DNA of 6,598 bases from JBBDWZ01 sp050732575 (GTDB taxonomy: Bacteria > Gemmatimonadota > Gemmatimonadetes > Longimicrobiales > RSA9), in assembly GCA_050732575.1 (NCBI GenBank), contig JBOHRF010000292.1:1-6598 (forward strand). Direction: 5' to 3'. This document shows, one piece after another, positions 1 to 5,121 of the stretch. Under the pieces are notes generated by a model that saw nothing but the letters and a program-made list of their open reading frames with translations, did not search any database and was not told the origin of the DNA. A program made the translations under genes and the position numbers. Each line of letters starts with the position of its first letter. Position 1 is the stretch's first letter.

Positions 1-18
1 TGGCTGCGCTATTGAGGC

Positions 19-41
19 ACTCCCACACGGAAACTGGGAGT
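19..41. repeat. Short hairpin, 7-bp stem
   Basis: ACTCCCA at 19-25 is the exact reverse complement of TGGGAGT at 35-41, leaving a 9-base loop. It lies about 100 bases beyond the 3' end of the minus-strand membrane-protein gene, so it could help end that transcript. However, no run of T follows the stem on either strand, so it is not a convincing intrinsic terminator. Confidence 0.3.
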
Positions 42-106
42 CAACGGCTATGCGTAGCCTAAAGCTGCAGCGCCTCGGCTCGACTCTACTTCCGTGTAAC
101 TGCCGT

Positions 107-136
107 GAACGAAAACGTTAACGAGAGCGAGAACGT
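107..136. repeat. Five imperfect hexamer repeats (GAACGA-like)
   Basis: Five consecutive 6-base units read GAACGA, AAACGT, TAACGA, GAGCGA and GAACGT. They end just before the stop codon of the minus-strand gene at 139. The core AACG or AGCG recurs every six bases. The run could be a simple-sequence relic or a cluster of protein-binding half-sites. The GAACG core is also prominent in the repeat cluster at 3122-3160. Confidence 0.45.
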
Positions 137-138
137 GT

Positions 139-513
139 TCAAAACGGCTTGTAGAGCGCGAGGAATGCGGCCAGCACGGCCAGGAAGGGCAAAGCCCAGA
201 GGACCGGGCGGGCCAGTGCAGGCTTGCGATACGGCAATACGATGGCCATACCGAGCAGCAGCCAGACGATGAGCTTGGCGATGACCCAGCCGGGCAGTCC
301 ACTCTGGACAATGCCGAGGCGGGCGAGCATTCCGAAGCCGCCGACCAGGATGAACACCATGGCCAGGCCATGCCAGATGCCGATGCTCTTGCGTGCAGGA
401 TTGTCCGCGCGCGTGCCGCCGCTCAGAACGTGGAAGCACGTGATGGCGATCGCGATCACAACCACGATGATCCCGAAATAGTGGATCAGCTTGTAAATCT
501 CGTAGCGGATCAT
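139..513 (-). CDS. Conserved four-helix membrane protein, function unknown
   Basis: This 124-residue protein is almost entirely hydrophobic, with four predicted membrane helices at about residues 9-31, 44-68, 75-95 and 103-121. A short polar loop (residues 33-43) separates helices 1 and 2. Histidines 11, 28 and 48 lie in or beside the first two helices, and the protein ends in YKPF. The overall shape recalls small SirB-like inner-membrane proteins, but I cannot assign a family, and no catalytic motif is evident. Haem or metal binding by the histidines is only a possibility. The ATG at 513 lies 21 bases after the aquaporin stop with a weak purine-rich stretch (GAGCGG) upstream, so the two genes probably form one transcript and this one may depend on translation of the first. 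No signs of damage are visible. Confidence 0.8.
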   Translation of the reverse strand: MIRYEIYKLIHYFGIIVVVIAIAITCFHVLSGGTRADNPARKSIGIWHGLAMVFILVGGFGMLARLGIVQSGLPGWVIAKLIVWLLLGMAIVLPYRKPALARPVLWALPFLAVLAAFLALYKPF

Positions 514-534
514 GTGTGGGCCGCTCGTGCTTGC

Positions 535-1242
535 CTATTCTGCGGGTGCTGATGGTTTGGGCGCGGCCTGGCGCGCCAGCACCATCTGGTGCAGCATGGC
601 GGCCAGGGCGCCACCCAGCAGAGGGCCGAACCAGTAGACCCAATACCGACTGAACTCGCCCGTGGCCAGGGCGGGCCCGAAGGCGCGAGCGGGATTGAGT
701 GCACCGCCCGTGATGGGCCCCAGCGCCATGATGCCGGCGGCCAGTGTGAACCCAATGGCGAGCGGATAGACGTACTTGGGAGCGCGCTCGTCCACGGCGG
801 TGCCGAAGACGACGAGTACCAGGAAGAACGTTGCCACGGCCTCGAGTATAATGCCCATGCCACCGCCCACGTTCTCGGCCAGCACGGGAGTGCCACGCAA
901 TACGGAATCCACACCGGTCATGAAGACCAGGAGGTAAGCGGCCACGAGGGCGCCCAGGAGTTGAGCCACCCAGTAGAGCGCGGCCGTTACGGGATCGAGG
1001 CGACCGGTTACCAGGAATCCAAAGGTGACGGCCGGATTGAAGTGTCCGCCGGAGACGGCGCCCAGGGCGGCGATCATGACAGCCAGGATGAGGCCGTGCG
1101 CGAAGGCGACCACAATGAGCGAGACGGGCGCACCGGCCGTGCCCACGATCAGCTCAGAGCTGATAGAAAGAATGCCAATGAAGGTGAGCGCGAACGTGCC
1201 GATGAATTCTGCGACCGCGATCTGCAGACGATTGGCTGGCAT
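535..1242 (-). CDS. Aquaporin (MIP family) with TIP2-like selectivity filter
   Basis: This is a 235-residue inner-membrane channel of the major intrinsic protein family, with six membrane helices and two half-helices carrying the NPA signatures. The first is SGGHFNPAVT (NPA at 69-71) and the second is GGALNPARAFGP (NPA at 183-185). Counting from the NPA asparagines, as in AqpZ (Phe43, His174, Thr183, Arg189), the constriction residues are His49, Ile171, Gly180 and Arg186. H/I/G/R matches the core of the plant tonoplast TIP2 filter rather than AqpZ or GlpF. The second half (AIGF, GPITGG, then YWVYWFGPLLGG) is also TIP-like with identical spacing. TIP2 channels pass water and ammonia, so similar transport is a fair inference here. 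The extra loop-C histidine of TIP2;1 appears to be absent. The start codon follows a strong ribosome-binding site, GGAGAGGA. Length is normal and the gene looks intact. Confidence 0.95.
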   Translation of the reverse strand: MPANRLQIAVAEFIGTFALTFIGILSISSELIVGTAGAPVSLIVVAFAHGLILAVMIAALGAVSGGHFNPAVTFGFLVTGRLDPVTAALYWVAQLLGALVAAYLLVFMTGVDSVLRGTPVLAENVGGGMGIILEAVATFFLVLVVFGTAVDERAPKYVYPLAIGFTLAAGIMALGPITGGALNPARAFGPALATGEFSRYWVYWFGPLLGGALAAMLHQMVLARQAAPKPSAPAE

Positions 1243-1371
1243 AGTCCTCTCCGGGTTGTAACTGGGGCGGACGGAAGGTGCGGGCGAGCCGGAGCAGCGT
1301 CAAGCGGCAGCTTGCGCGGGATCGAGTGGGCCACAAGGCTATCAGCGGCCGATGGTGAAAGCCGGAGCGCA
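1243..1371. promoter_or_regulatory. Divergent intergenic region, aquaporin / kdpE
   Basis: These 129 bases separate two genes that point away from each other, so promoters for both must lie here or inside the neighbouring gene. The stretch is GC-rich and I see no good -35/-10 pair. AGCCGGAGC occurs twice (about 1286-1294 and 1360-1368). The second copy supplies the GGAG ribosome-binding site just before the ATG at 1372. The aquaporin ribosome-binding site (GGAGAGGA on the minus strand) lies at the left edge. Confidence 0.5.
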
Positions 1372-1863
1372 ATGCAAGGCCAGAACGGACAGACTTCCAG
1401 CAGGCCGATCATCCTGGTGATCGATGACGAGCCGCAGATCCGCAGGGCAGTGCGGAACGCACTTGCCGAGTTGGCCGACCGGGTGGTGGAAGCGGAAACC
1501 GGCACGGCCGGGATCGATGCGGCGGCGGCCCAGCTGCCTGGCCTGATCGTGCTGGACCTGGCGCTGCCTGACATGGCAGGCGTGAGCGTCTGCCGTGAGC
1601 TGCGCAAATGGTCACGCGCGCCCATCCTGGTGCTCTCGGCGCGACACAGCGAGCGCGACAAAGTGAGCCTGCTGGATGCGGGCGCAGACGACTTCATTAC
1701 CAAGCCATTCAGCACGCTGGAACTACAGGCGCGCGTACGGGCCCTCCTGCGACGGGCGCAAAAGGAGGAGACCGACCGTTCACCCGTACTTCGGCTGAGT
1801 GACCTGGAGATCGATGCGGCGCGCCGCGTATCGAGCCTGAAATCAATGCCGCGGAGGACCTGA
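1372..1863 (+). pseudogene. kdpE: KdpE-type response regulator, receiver domain only
   Basis: The first ~120 residues are a complete CheY-like receiver. The acidic pair is Asp18/Asp19, the phosphorylation site is Asp62 in VLDLALPD, the switch residue is Ser89 and the conserved lysine is Lys111 in TKPF. The wording LLDAGADDFITKPF is typical of KdpE, which activates potassium-transporter genes when phosphorylated by KdpD. After LEIDAARRV (about position 1830), the start of the OmpR/PhoB-type winged-helix domain, the match stops. Eleven unrelated residues follow to TGA at 1863, read out of frame from the kdpD remnant. The DNA-binding domain is therefore missing and the product cannot act as a normal KdpE, though it could still take phosphate from a kinase. 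The ATG at 1372 follows GGAG by four bases. No kdpFABC genes are in the window. Confidence 0.85.
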
Positions 1864-2322
1864 TCGGCGCGGCCCTGAAGCAACTGGCAGGAACACTGGG
1901 CGATCGGCAGGTCGACGTCCGTATCGAGCCGGCGCAGACCGTGCCGTTGGGCCGCTTCGATTTCGTGCACTCTTTGCGCGTACTGGTCAACCTGATCGAG
2001 AACGCACACAAATATTCACCTGCACATCAACCCATAGACGTCAATGCCCGCCGCGATGGCGATGCCCTGGTGTTCTCTGTGGCCGATCGCGGCCCCGGCA
2101 TTGCCAACGCCGACCGTCATCTCATCTATCAACCGTTCTAATCGGGCCAAAGACCTGTCTGGCAAAACCGGTGGCACCGGTCTCGGCCTGACCATCGCGA
2201 ACCGATTGGCGGAGCTGCAGGGTGGTGTACTCCGTCACATCGGTCGTGCGGGCGGCGGCACCGTGTTCGTGTATCGCGTGCCCGCCGCCGATGCACCACA
2301 GCCCGCGGAGTCCGTGCATTGA
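1827..2322 (+). pseudogene. kdpD: KdpD-type sensor kinase, C-terminal fragment, frameshifted
   Basis: Only the ATP-binding (HATPase_c) half of a KdpD-like histidine kinase remains. Reading frame 3 gives an N-box NLIENAHKYSP and a G1 box DRGPGI, then QPF and a stop at 2139-2141. Frame 1 continues with RAKDLSGK, the G2 box GGTGLGLTIANRL, and runs to TGA at 2320-2322. Removing one A from TTCTAATCGG restores QPFYRAK, the usual F-box wording, so a single inserted base broke this frame. Everything upstream is gone: the Usp and KdpD sensor domains, the membrane helices and the phospho-accepting histidine. There is no start codon of its own at the junction. The first internal ATG in frame 3 is at 1941. 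Neither function nor stable expression is expected. The order kdpE then kdpD suggests the deletion happened inside one ancestral operon. Confidence 0.85.
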
Positions 2323-3125
2323 GCGGAGGCACGTATGGGAAAGCAGGCTGCGTATGGCTCGCACTGCTGCTCAGTGCCTGCGCGCGGGAAGCGCCGCTGG
2401 TCATTGCATCGACCACATCACTGGATGACACCGGTCTGCTCGGACAGCTCGTCACTGCGTATCAACAGGTGGCGCCGGGCACGCAAGTGCAGGTGATTGC
2501 CGTTGGCTCGGGGCAGGCGCTGGAGCTGGGACGGCGCGGTGATGCCGACATCGTCATTGCCCATAGCCCCAAGGCTGAGTCCACTTTCGTGGCAGAAGGT
2601 TATTCCGCAGCTCGCTGCACGATTGCGCAAAACAGTTTTTTGCTGGTCGGTCCATCGTCGGACTCAGCAGGTGTGCAGGGCTCGACTGATGTGGTGGACG
2701 CGTTCCGCAAGATAGCTGGCGCGGGCCAACGTTTCGTCTCACGCGGTGACCATAGCGGTACACACGAGCGCGAGACATCCATCTGGCAGCGCACCGGCGT
2801 TCAACCCGGCCCGCCCTGGTACCTCTCCATCGGACAGGGGATGTCCGAGACCCTGCTGCACGCACACGAACAACAGGCGTACACCCTGACCGACATAGCC
2901 ACGTACGCGCAGCTGCGCCGCCGCATCCAGCTGGTGCCCATGGTCACCCAGGACCCACTGCTGCTGAACCGCTACAGCGTCATCCTACCCCGACCCAGGC
3001 GACGACCGGCCAACGCACAGCTCTTCGAGTGGCTGAGCGGTCCGCAGGCAAAACAGATTCTGGGCGATTTCCGAGTCGAAGGTGAGCAGGTTTTCACGCC
3101 TCTGGAGCGGCCGGTCTGTCATTGA
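2319..3125 (+). CDS. tupA: Tungstate-binding lipoprotein, TupA-like
   Basis: This is the periplasmic solute-binding component of a TupABC-type ABC importer for tungstate. After the lipobox LSAC (Cys21) the protein begins with ASTTSLDDTGLL, the family's oxyanion-binding opening. It continues with VIAVGSGQALELGRRGDADI (about 59-78), VAEGY, LLVGP, SRGDHSGTHERE (141-152), YLSIGQGM and AYTLTD, all in TupA order and spacing. Length (268 residues) is normal. As read, it starts at TTG 2319, overlapping the kdpD stop by four bases (TTGA), with GGAG eight bases upstream. A better-looking start, ATG 2335 with GGAGG five bases before it, lies in a different frame, so a one-base loss is possible. No TupB permease or TupC ATPase follows. 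The protein would need partners from elsewhere, or it is an orphan relic. A molybdate preference cannot be excluded. Confidence 0.88.
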   Translation: MSGGTYGKAGCVWLALLLSACAREAPLVIASTTSLDDTGLLGQLVTAYQQVAPGTQVQVIAVGSGQALELGRRGDADIVIAHSPKAESTFVAEGYSAARCTIAQNSFLLVGPSSDSAGVQGSTDVVDAFRKIAGAGQRFVSRGDHSGTHERETSIWQRTGVQPGPPWYLSIGQGMSETLLHAHEQQAYTLTDIATYAQLRRRIQLVPMVTQDPLLLNRYSVILPRPRRRPANAQLFEWLSGPQAKQILGDFRVEGEQVFTPLERPVCH

Positions 3126-3160
3126 ACGGTTCAAAGATTTGAACGTGAACGTCCGTTCAA
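3122..3160. repeat. Cluster of TTGAAC inverted repeats between convergent genes
   Basis: Within 39 bases there are five copies of a TTGAACG-like half-site. TTGAAC 3122-3127 faces GTTCAA 3129-3134 with a one-base centre. TTGAACG 3139-3145 faces CGTTCAA 3154-3160. A nested pair, TGAACG 3146-3151 and CGTTCA 3154-3159, has a two-base centre. The cluster spans the last bases of tupA and ends ten bases before the regulator's stop on the other strand. It may be a two-way terminator (7-bp stem, 8-base loop, no T-run) or a binding site for a dimeric regulator. Confidence 0.75.
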
Positions 3161-3170
3161 TTCGTATCTG

Positions 3171-3869
3171 TTACTGAATCTTCTCCTGCAGCGCGCGCTC
3201 ATTGCGCACGCGATAGCCGGCGCGACCGGCGGATTCGATCAGGCCTGCGTGCCGCAACTGGCGCAGGGCACGCACTACGACCTCACGGACCGTACCGAGC
3301 TCTTCTGCTACTTCGGTTTGTGTGGCGCCGAGCGTGAACACGCCGCCGCGCGCCTGCGCGTGACGGTCGAGCAGCAGCGCGCACAGGCCGGCGGTCACCG
3401 TGGTGGCAGTGCGATGGTCCAGGCGGTCGAGCAGGGTGCGCACACGATCGGCCATGCGCTTGAGCAACCGCAGTGCCAGTTCCGGGTCGGCACCCATGGC
3501 GGCGCGCAGCACATCGTGCGCAACGATCAGGCAGCGTGTATCGCGTGCGGCCAGCGCAGTGGCGGGCATTACACCCTCACCGAACAATGGCACTTCGCCC
3601 AGTGTGCCACCCGCGCCCTCCGTGTGCAGCGTGTACTGCTTGCCGCCCGCCGTGCGCACCACGCGCACGCGCCCGTCGATGATTACGAACAGTCCGCGCG
3701 GACGCGCACCCGCCTTCCAGAACACGGTGCCTTTCGGAAACGAGCGCTCCACCGCTCCGCTTGCCAGAAGCTGCACGGCTGCCGGGTCGAGCCCCGAGAA
3801 CAGGGGCAACGCTGAGATGGCGGCTGGACTGCTGGACATGTTGGAACTTTGGTTCCTTGGCAGTGCCAT
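3171..3869 (-). CDS. Crp/Fnr-family transcriptional regulator
   Basis: This is a 232-residue cytoplasmic DNA-binding protein with the two-domain Crp layout. The cyclic-nucleotide-type beta barrel runs from about residue 20 to 120: PLFSGLDP, FPKGTVFWKAG, LFVIIDGRVRV, then GGTLGEVPLFGEG at 87-99. A long dimer helix follows (about 121-150), then a winged helix-turn-helix at about 180-225: TQTEVAEELGTVREVVVRAL and HAGLIESAG. In E. coli CRP the phosphate of cAMP is held by Arg-Ser after the GEL motif. Here that position reads PATAL (102-106), so cAMP is probably not the ligand. There is no N-terminal cysteine cluster as in Fnr. The ATG at 3869 has AAGGT ten bases upstream. An alternative ATG at 3839 would remove ten residues that lie outside the conserved fold. 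It converges on tupA and is divergent from a lipoprotein gene. Confidence 0.93.
   Translation of the reverse strand: MALPRNQSSNMSSSPAAISALPLFSGLDPAAVQLLASGAVERSFPKGTVFWKAGARPRGLFVIIDGRVRVVRTAGGKQYTLHTEGAGGTLGEVPLFGEGVMPATALAARDTRCLIVAHDVLRAAMGADPELALRLLKRMADRVRTLLDRLDHRTATTVTAGLCALLLDRHAQARGGVFTLGATQTEVAEELGTVREVVVRALRQLRHAGLIESAGRAGYRVRNERALQEKIQ
3843..3856. repeat. Small inverted repeat at the regulator's 5' end
   Basis: GGAAC at 3843-3847 and GTTCC at 3852-3856 form a perfect 5-bp inverted repeat with a 4-base centre. If translation begins at ATG 3839, this lies in the untranslated leader and could be an autoregulatory site. If it begins at 3869, it is coding. The half-site resembles, but is not identical to, the TTGAAC motif downstream of the same gene. 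Confidence 0.35.
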
Positions 3870-3930
3870 CCAGAAAAGTACCTTACAGCTAAGGCAACAC
3901 GCTCACGCAACTCTGGCAAGTAGAAACCTC
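3870..3930. promoter_or_regulatory. Divergent promoter region, regulator / lipoprotein
   Basis: Only 61 bases separate the two start codons, so the Crp-type regulator and the lipoprotein gene share a control region. It is less GC-rich than its flanks (CAGAAAAGTACCTTACAGCT at 3870-3889), as expected of a promoter. I cannot assign -35/-10 boxes with confidence, and I see no TGTGA-N6-TCACA site of the Crp type. Confidence 0.45.
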
Positions 3931-4416
3931 ATGCGACTCCGCACCTGCGCGCTGGCCGCTCTCATATTGGTGGCCTGCGCAAATGACCGAACCGAAGACC
4001 ACGCGGCCCGTGCGGACACAACGGACAGCGCGTTCGCGGCACTGCAGCAGCGTGGTGCCACAGCCATGGGCGTCGATCAGTACACATCCCAACATCGCTT
4101 CGAAGACCTGGCCGATGGCGGCCGCATCGAGCTGCAGCGCGACAGCGCAGACCCGCAGGACATTGCCACCATCCGCGCTCACCTCCAGGAAATCGCCACC
4201 GCGTTCCAGAACGGCAACTTCCGCACGCCCGGCTTTGTCCATGAGATGGAAGTGCCGGGAACTACGATCATGTCGGCTCGCCGCGCCGTGATCCAGTACA
4301 CGTACCGCGAGCTTCCGCGTGGCGGCGAAGTGCGCATCGCCACAGCCGATCCGGAGGCGCTCCAGGCCGTACGTCAGTTCCTCGCCTTCCAACGGCAGGA
4401 CCATCGCAGTCATTAG
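3931..4416 (+). CDS. Small conserved lipoprotein, 'MGVDQYTS' family
   Basis: The 161-residue precursor starts with a short basic stretch and hydrophobic core ending in the lipobox LVAC (Cys16), so a diacylglycerol-anchored envelope protein of about 146 residues is expected. After a charged linker comes MGVDQYTSQHRF (from 46), then GGRIELQRDSADPQDIATIR, an amphipathic helix, RTPGFVHEMEVPG, and a C-terminal RELPRGGEVRIATADPEAL and FLAFQRQDH. From memory, close relatives exist in several phyla and some carry the database label 'aspartate carbamoyltransferase'. Nothing here supports that enzyme: it lacks the STRT and HPTQ motifs and is far too short. The function is unknown. The phrase VHEMEVPG with nearby histidines could suggest metal binding, but this is speculative. 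The ATG at 3931 has only a weak ribosome-binding site. It is divergent from the Crp-type regulator, which may control it. Confidence 0.85.
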   Translation: MRLRTCALAALILVACANDRTEDHAARADTTDSAFAALQQRGATAMGVDQYTSQHRFEDLADGGRIELQRDSADPQDIATIRAHLQEIATAFQNGNFRTPGFVHEMEVPGTTIMSARRAVIQYTYRELPRGGEVRIATADPEALQAVRQFLAFQRQDHRSH

Positions 4417-4466
4417 AAAAAACCTTTGGGCACGGCTGGCTGCGCGACGCGCCTCACGTTCAGTAT

Positions 4467-4556
4467 GGGGATGAGGAGATCCTGAAAAGGCGATAAAAGG
4501 AGATCTGTTAAATAGTTATTAGATGCCCGCATCCCCGCCGTTCATCTCCGCATCCC
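4467..4556. repeat. Intergenic inverted-repeat element of about 90 bp
   Basis: GGGATGAGGAGAT at 4468-4480 pairs with ATCTCCGCATCCC at 4544-4556 (12 of 13 positions). The interior is AT-rich and contains a second GGAGATC (4499-4505) and a second CGCATCCCC (4528-4536), so alternative pairings exist. It lies in a gap with no gene and resembles the dispersed hairpin repeats or small MITE-like elements found between bacterial genes. No target-site duplication is obvious. Repeat-family membership is inferred from structure only. Confidence 0.55.
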
Positions 4557-4617
4557 TATGATGAAGTTTCCCCGGACGAGTTGTCAGAGGTGTGGTGTTT
4601 CCCTGGATGAGCGCGTT

Positions 4618-4673
4618 CCCCTTGCGTTTCTAGGTGGGGCCGTATTTTGGCCTTGACCCAGGAACGCAAGGGG
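4618..4673. promoter_or_regulatory. Inverted repeat overlapping the padR leader
   Basis: CCCCTTGCGTTTCT at 4618-4631 pairs with AGGAACGCAAGGGG at 4660-4673 (13 of 14). The inner sequence can extend the stem (GGGGCC facing GGCC). The right arm includes part of the likely ribosome-binding region (AAGGGG) of the GTG start at 4681. It could be an operator for PadR acting on its own gene, or an RNA hairpin that hides the ribosome-binding site. It does not show the ATGT-N8-ACAT pattern of classical PadR operators. Confidence 0.55.
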
Positions 4674-4680
4674 TGGGACA

Positions 4681-5025
4681 GTGGCGGACAATCCGGTCGA
4701 GTTCCTGCGCGGGACCATGGAGCTGCTGATACTGCGAGCGCTGGTGTGGGGGCCGGCGCACGGGTTTGCGGTAGCGCGCTGGATCGAGGCGGCTACGGCA
4801 GAAACGCTGGCCATCGAGGAAGGCACGCTCTACCCGGCGCCGCATCGGATGGAGGAGCGCGGACTGATCGAGGCGGAGTGGGGCGCATCGGAGAACAATC
4901 GGCGGGCCAAGTTCTACCGGCTGACGGAGCTGGGCCGCGCGCAACTGAGCAAACAAACTGCGAGTTGGCGGCGTTATGCGCAGGCCGTGTTTTCGGCTTT
5001 GGAAGCGCCTGCCCAGGTGAGCTGA
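4681..5025 (+). CDS. PadR-family transcriptional regulator
   Basis: This 114-residue protein is a winged-helix repressor of the short PadR type that usually sits directly upstream of ADOP permeases. Recognisable parts, in order, are VEFLRGTMELLILRALVWGP, HGFAVARWIE, IEEGTLYPAPHRMEERGLIE (48-67) and NRRAKFYRLTELGRAQL, followed by a short C-terminal dimerisation helix. In relatives the recognition-helix phrase reads LYPALHRLE or close to it. Here residue 54 is proline (CCG, where CTG would give leucine), which would be expected to disturb the helix that contacts DNA. The GTG start at 4681 is chosen because the conserved N-terminal phrase follows it and a GGGGTGGG stretch lies six or so bases upstream. 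The next gene's ATG is only three bases after the stop, with AGGTGA inside this gene's end as its ribosome-binding site. The ligand and target are unknown. Confidence 0.92.
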   Translation: MADNPVEFLRGTMELLILRALVWGPAHGFAVARWIEAATAETLAIEEGTLYPAPHRMEERGLIEAEWGASENNRRAKFYRLTELGRAQLSKQTASWRRYAQAVFSALEAPAQVS

Positions 5026-5028
5026 AGC

Positions 5029-5121
5029 ATGCGCGGTGATCCGCCCATCTGGCGTCGTTATTTGCGCTTGTTTGGACCGGATGCGGAAGCGGACATCGAT
5101 GATGAGATGCGTCATCAAATT
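5029..5121 (+). pseudogene. 5' remnant of an ADOP-type permease
   Basis: This is the only surviving part of the permease normally paired with the upstream PadR. It encodes the cytoplasmic lead-in before the first membrane helix, where RRYLR, a GPD and an acidic run before DEMRHQ are typical. The MacB-like periplasmic domain and the FtsX-type helices are absent, and no further permease sequence appears before the window ends at 6598. The break near 5119-5125 is followed by sequence of different composition. Confidence 0.75.

Larger units (their letters stand above)
4417..4680. other. Non-coding gap before padR
   Basis: These 264 bases hold no credible gene. They contain the ~90-bp inverted-repeat element, the separate inverted repeat at 4618-4673, and an 11-base palindrome, GCGCG-A-CGCGC, at 4442-4452 after the lipoprotein stop. 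TTGCGT (4622-4627) and TATTTT (4643-4648) could be a poor promoter with a 15-base spacer, too short to be convincing. Confidence 0.6.

Noticed and set aside
589..1371. Upstream extension of the kdpE frame to an ATG at 589 (424 residues in total)
   Set aside because: It lies antisense to the clear aquaporin gene, encodes low-complexity Gly/Glu/His-rich sequence, and the receiver fold begins only after ATG 1372, which has its own GGAG.
1831..1863. The last eleven residues of the kdpE frame as a natural C-terminus
   Set aside because: They are read out of frame from the KdpD remnant, whose proper frame gives recognisable kinase motifs.
1149..2009. 286-residue minus-strand open frame opposite kdpE/kdpD
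   Set aside because: It covers recognised receiver and ATPase motifs on the other strand and is Ser/Arg-rich in the manner of antisense frames in GC-rich DNA.
3400..3930. N-terminal extension of the small lipoprotein to an ATG at 3400
   Set aside because: It is antisense to the Crp-type regulator, and the signal peptide with lipobox starts right at ATG 3931.
4442..4452. GCGCG-A-CGCGC palindrome as a terminator for the lipoprotein gene
   Set aside because: The one-base centre cannot form a loop and no T-run follows.
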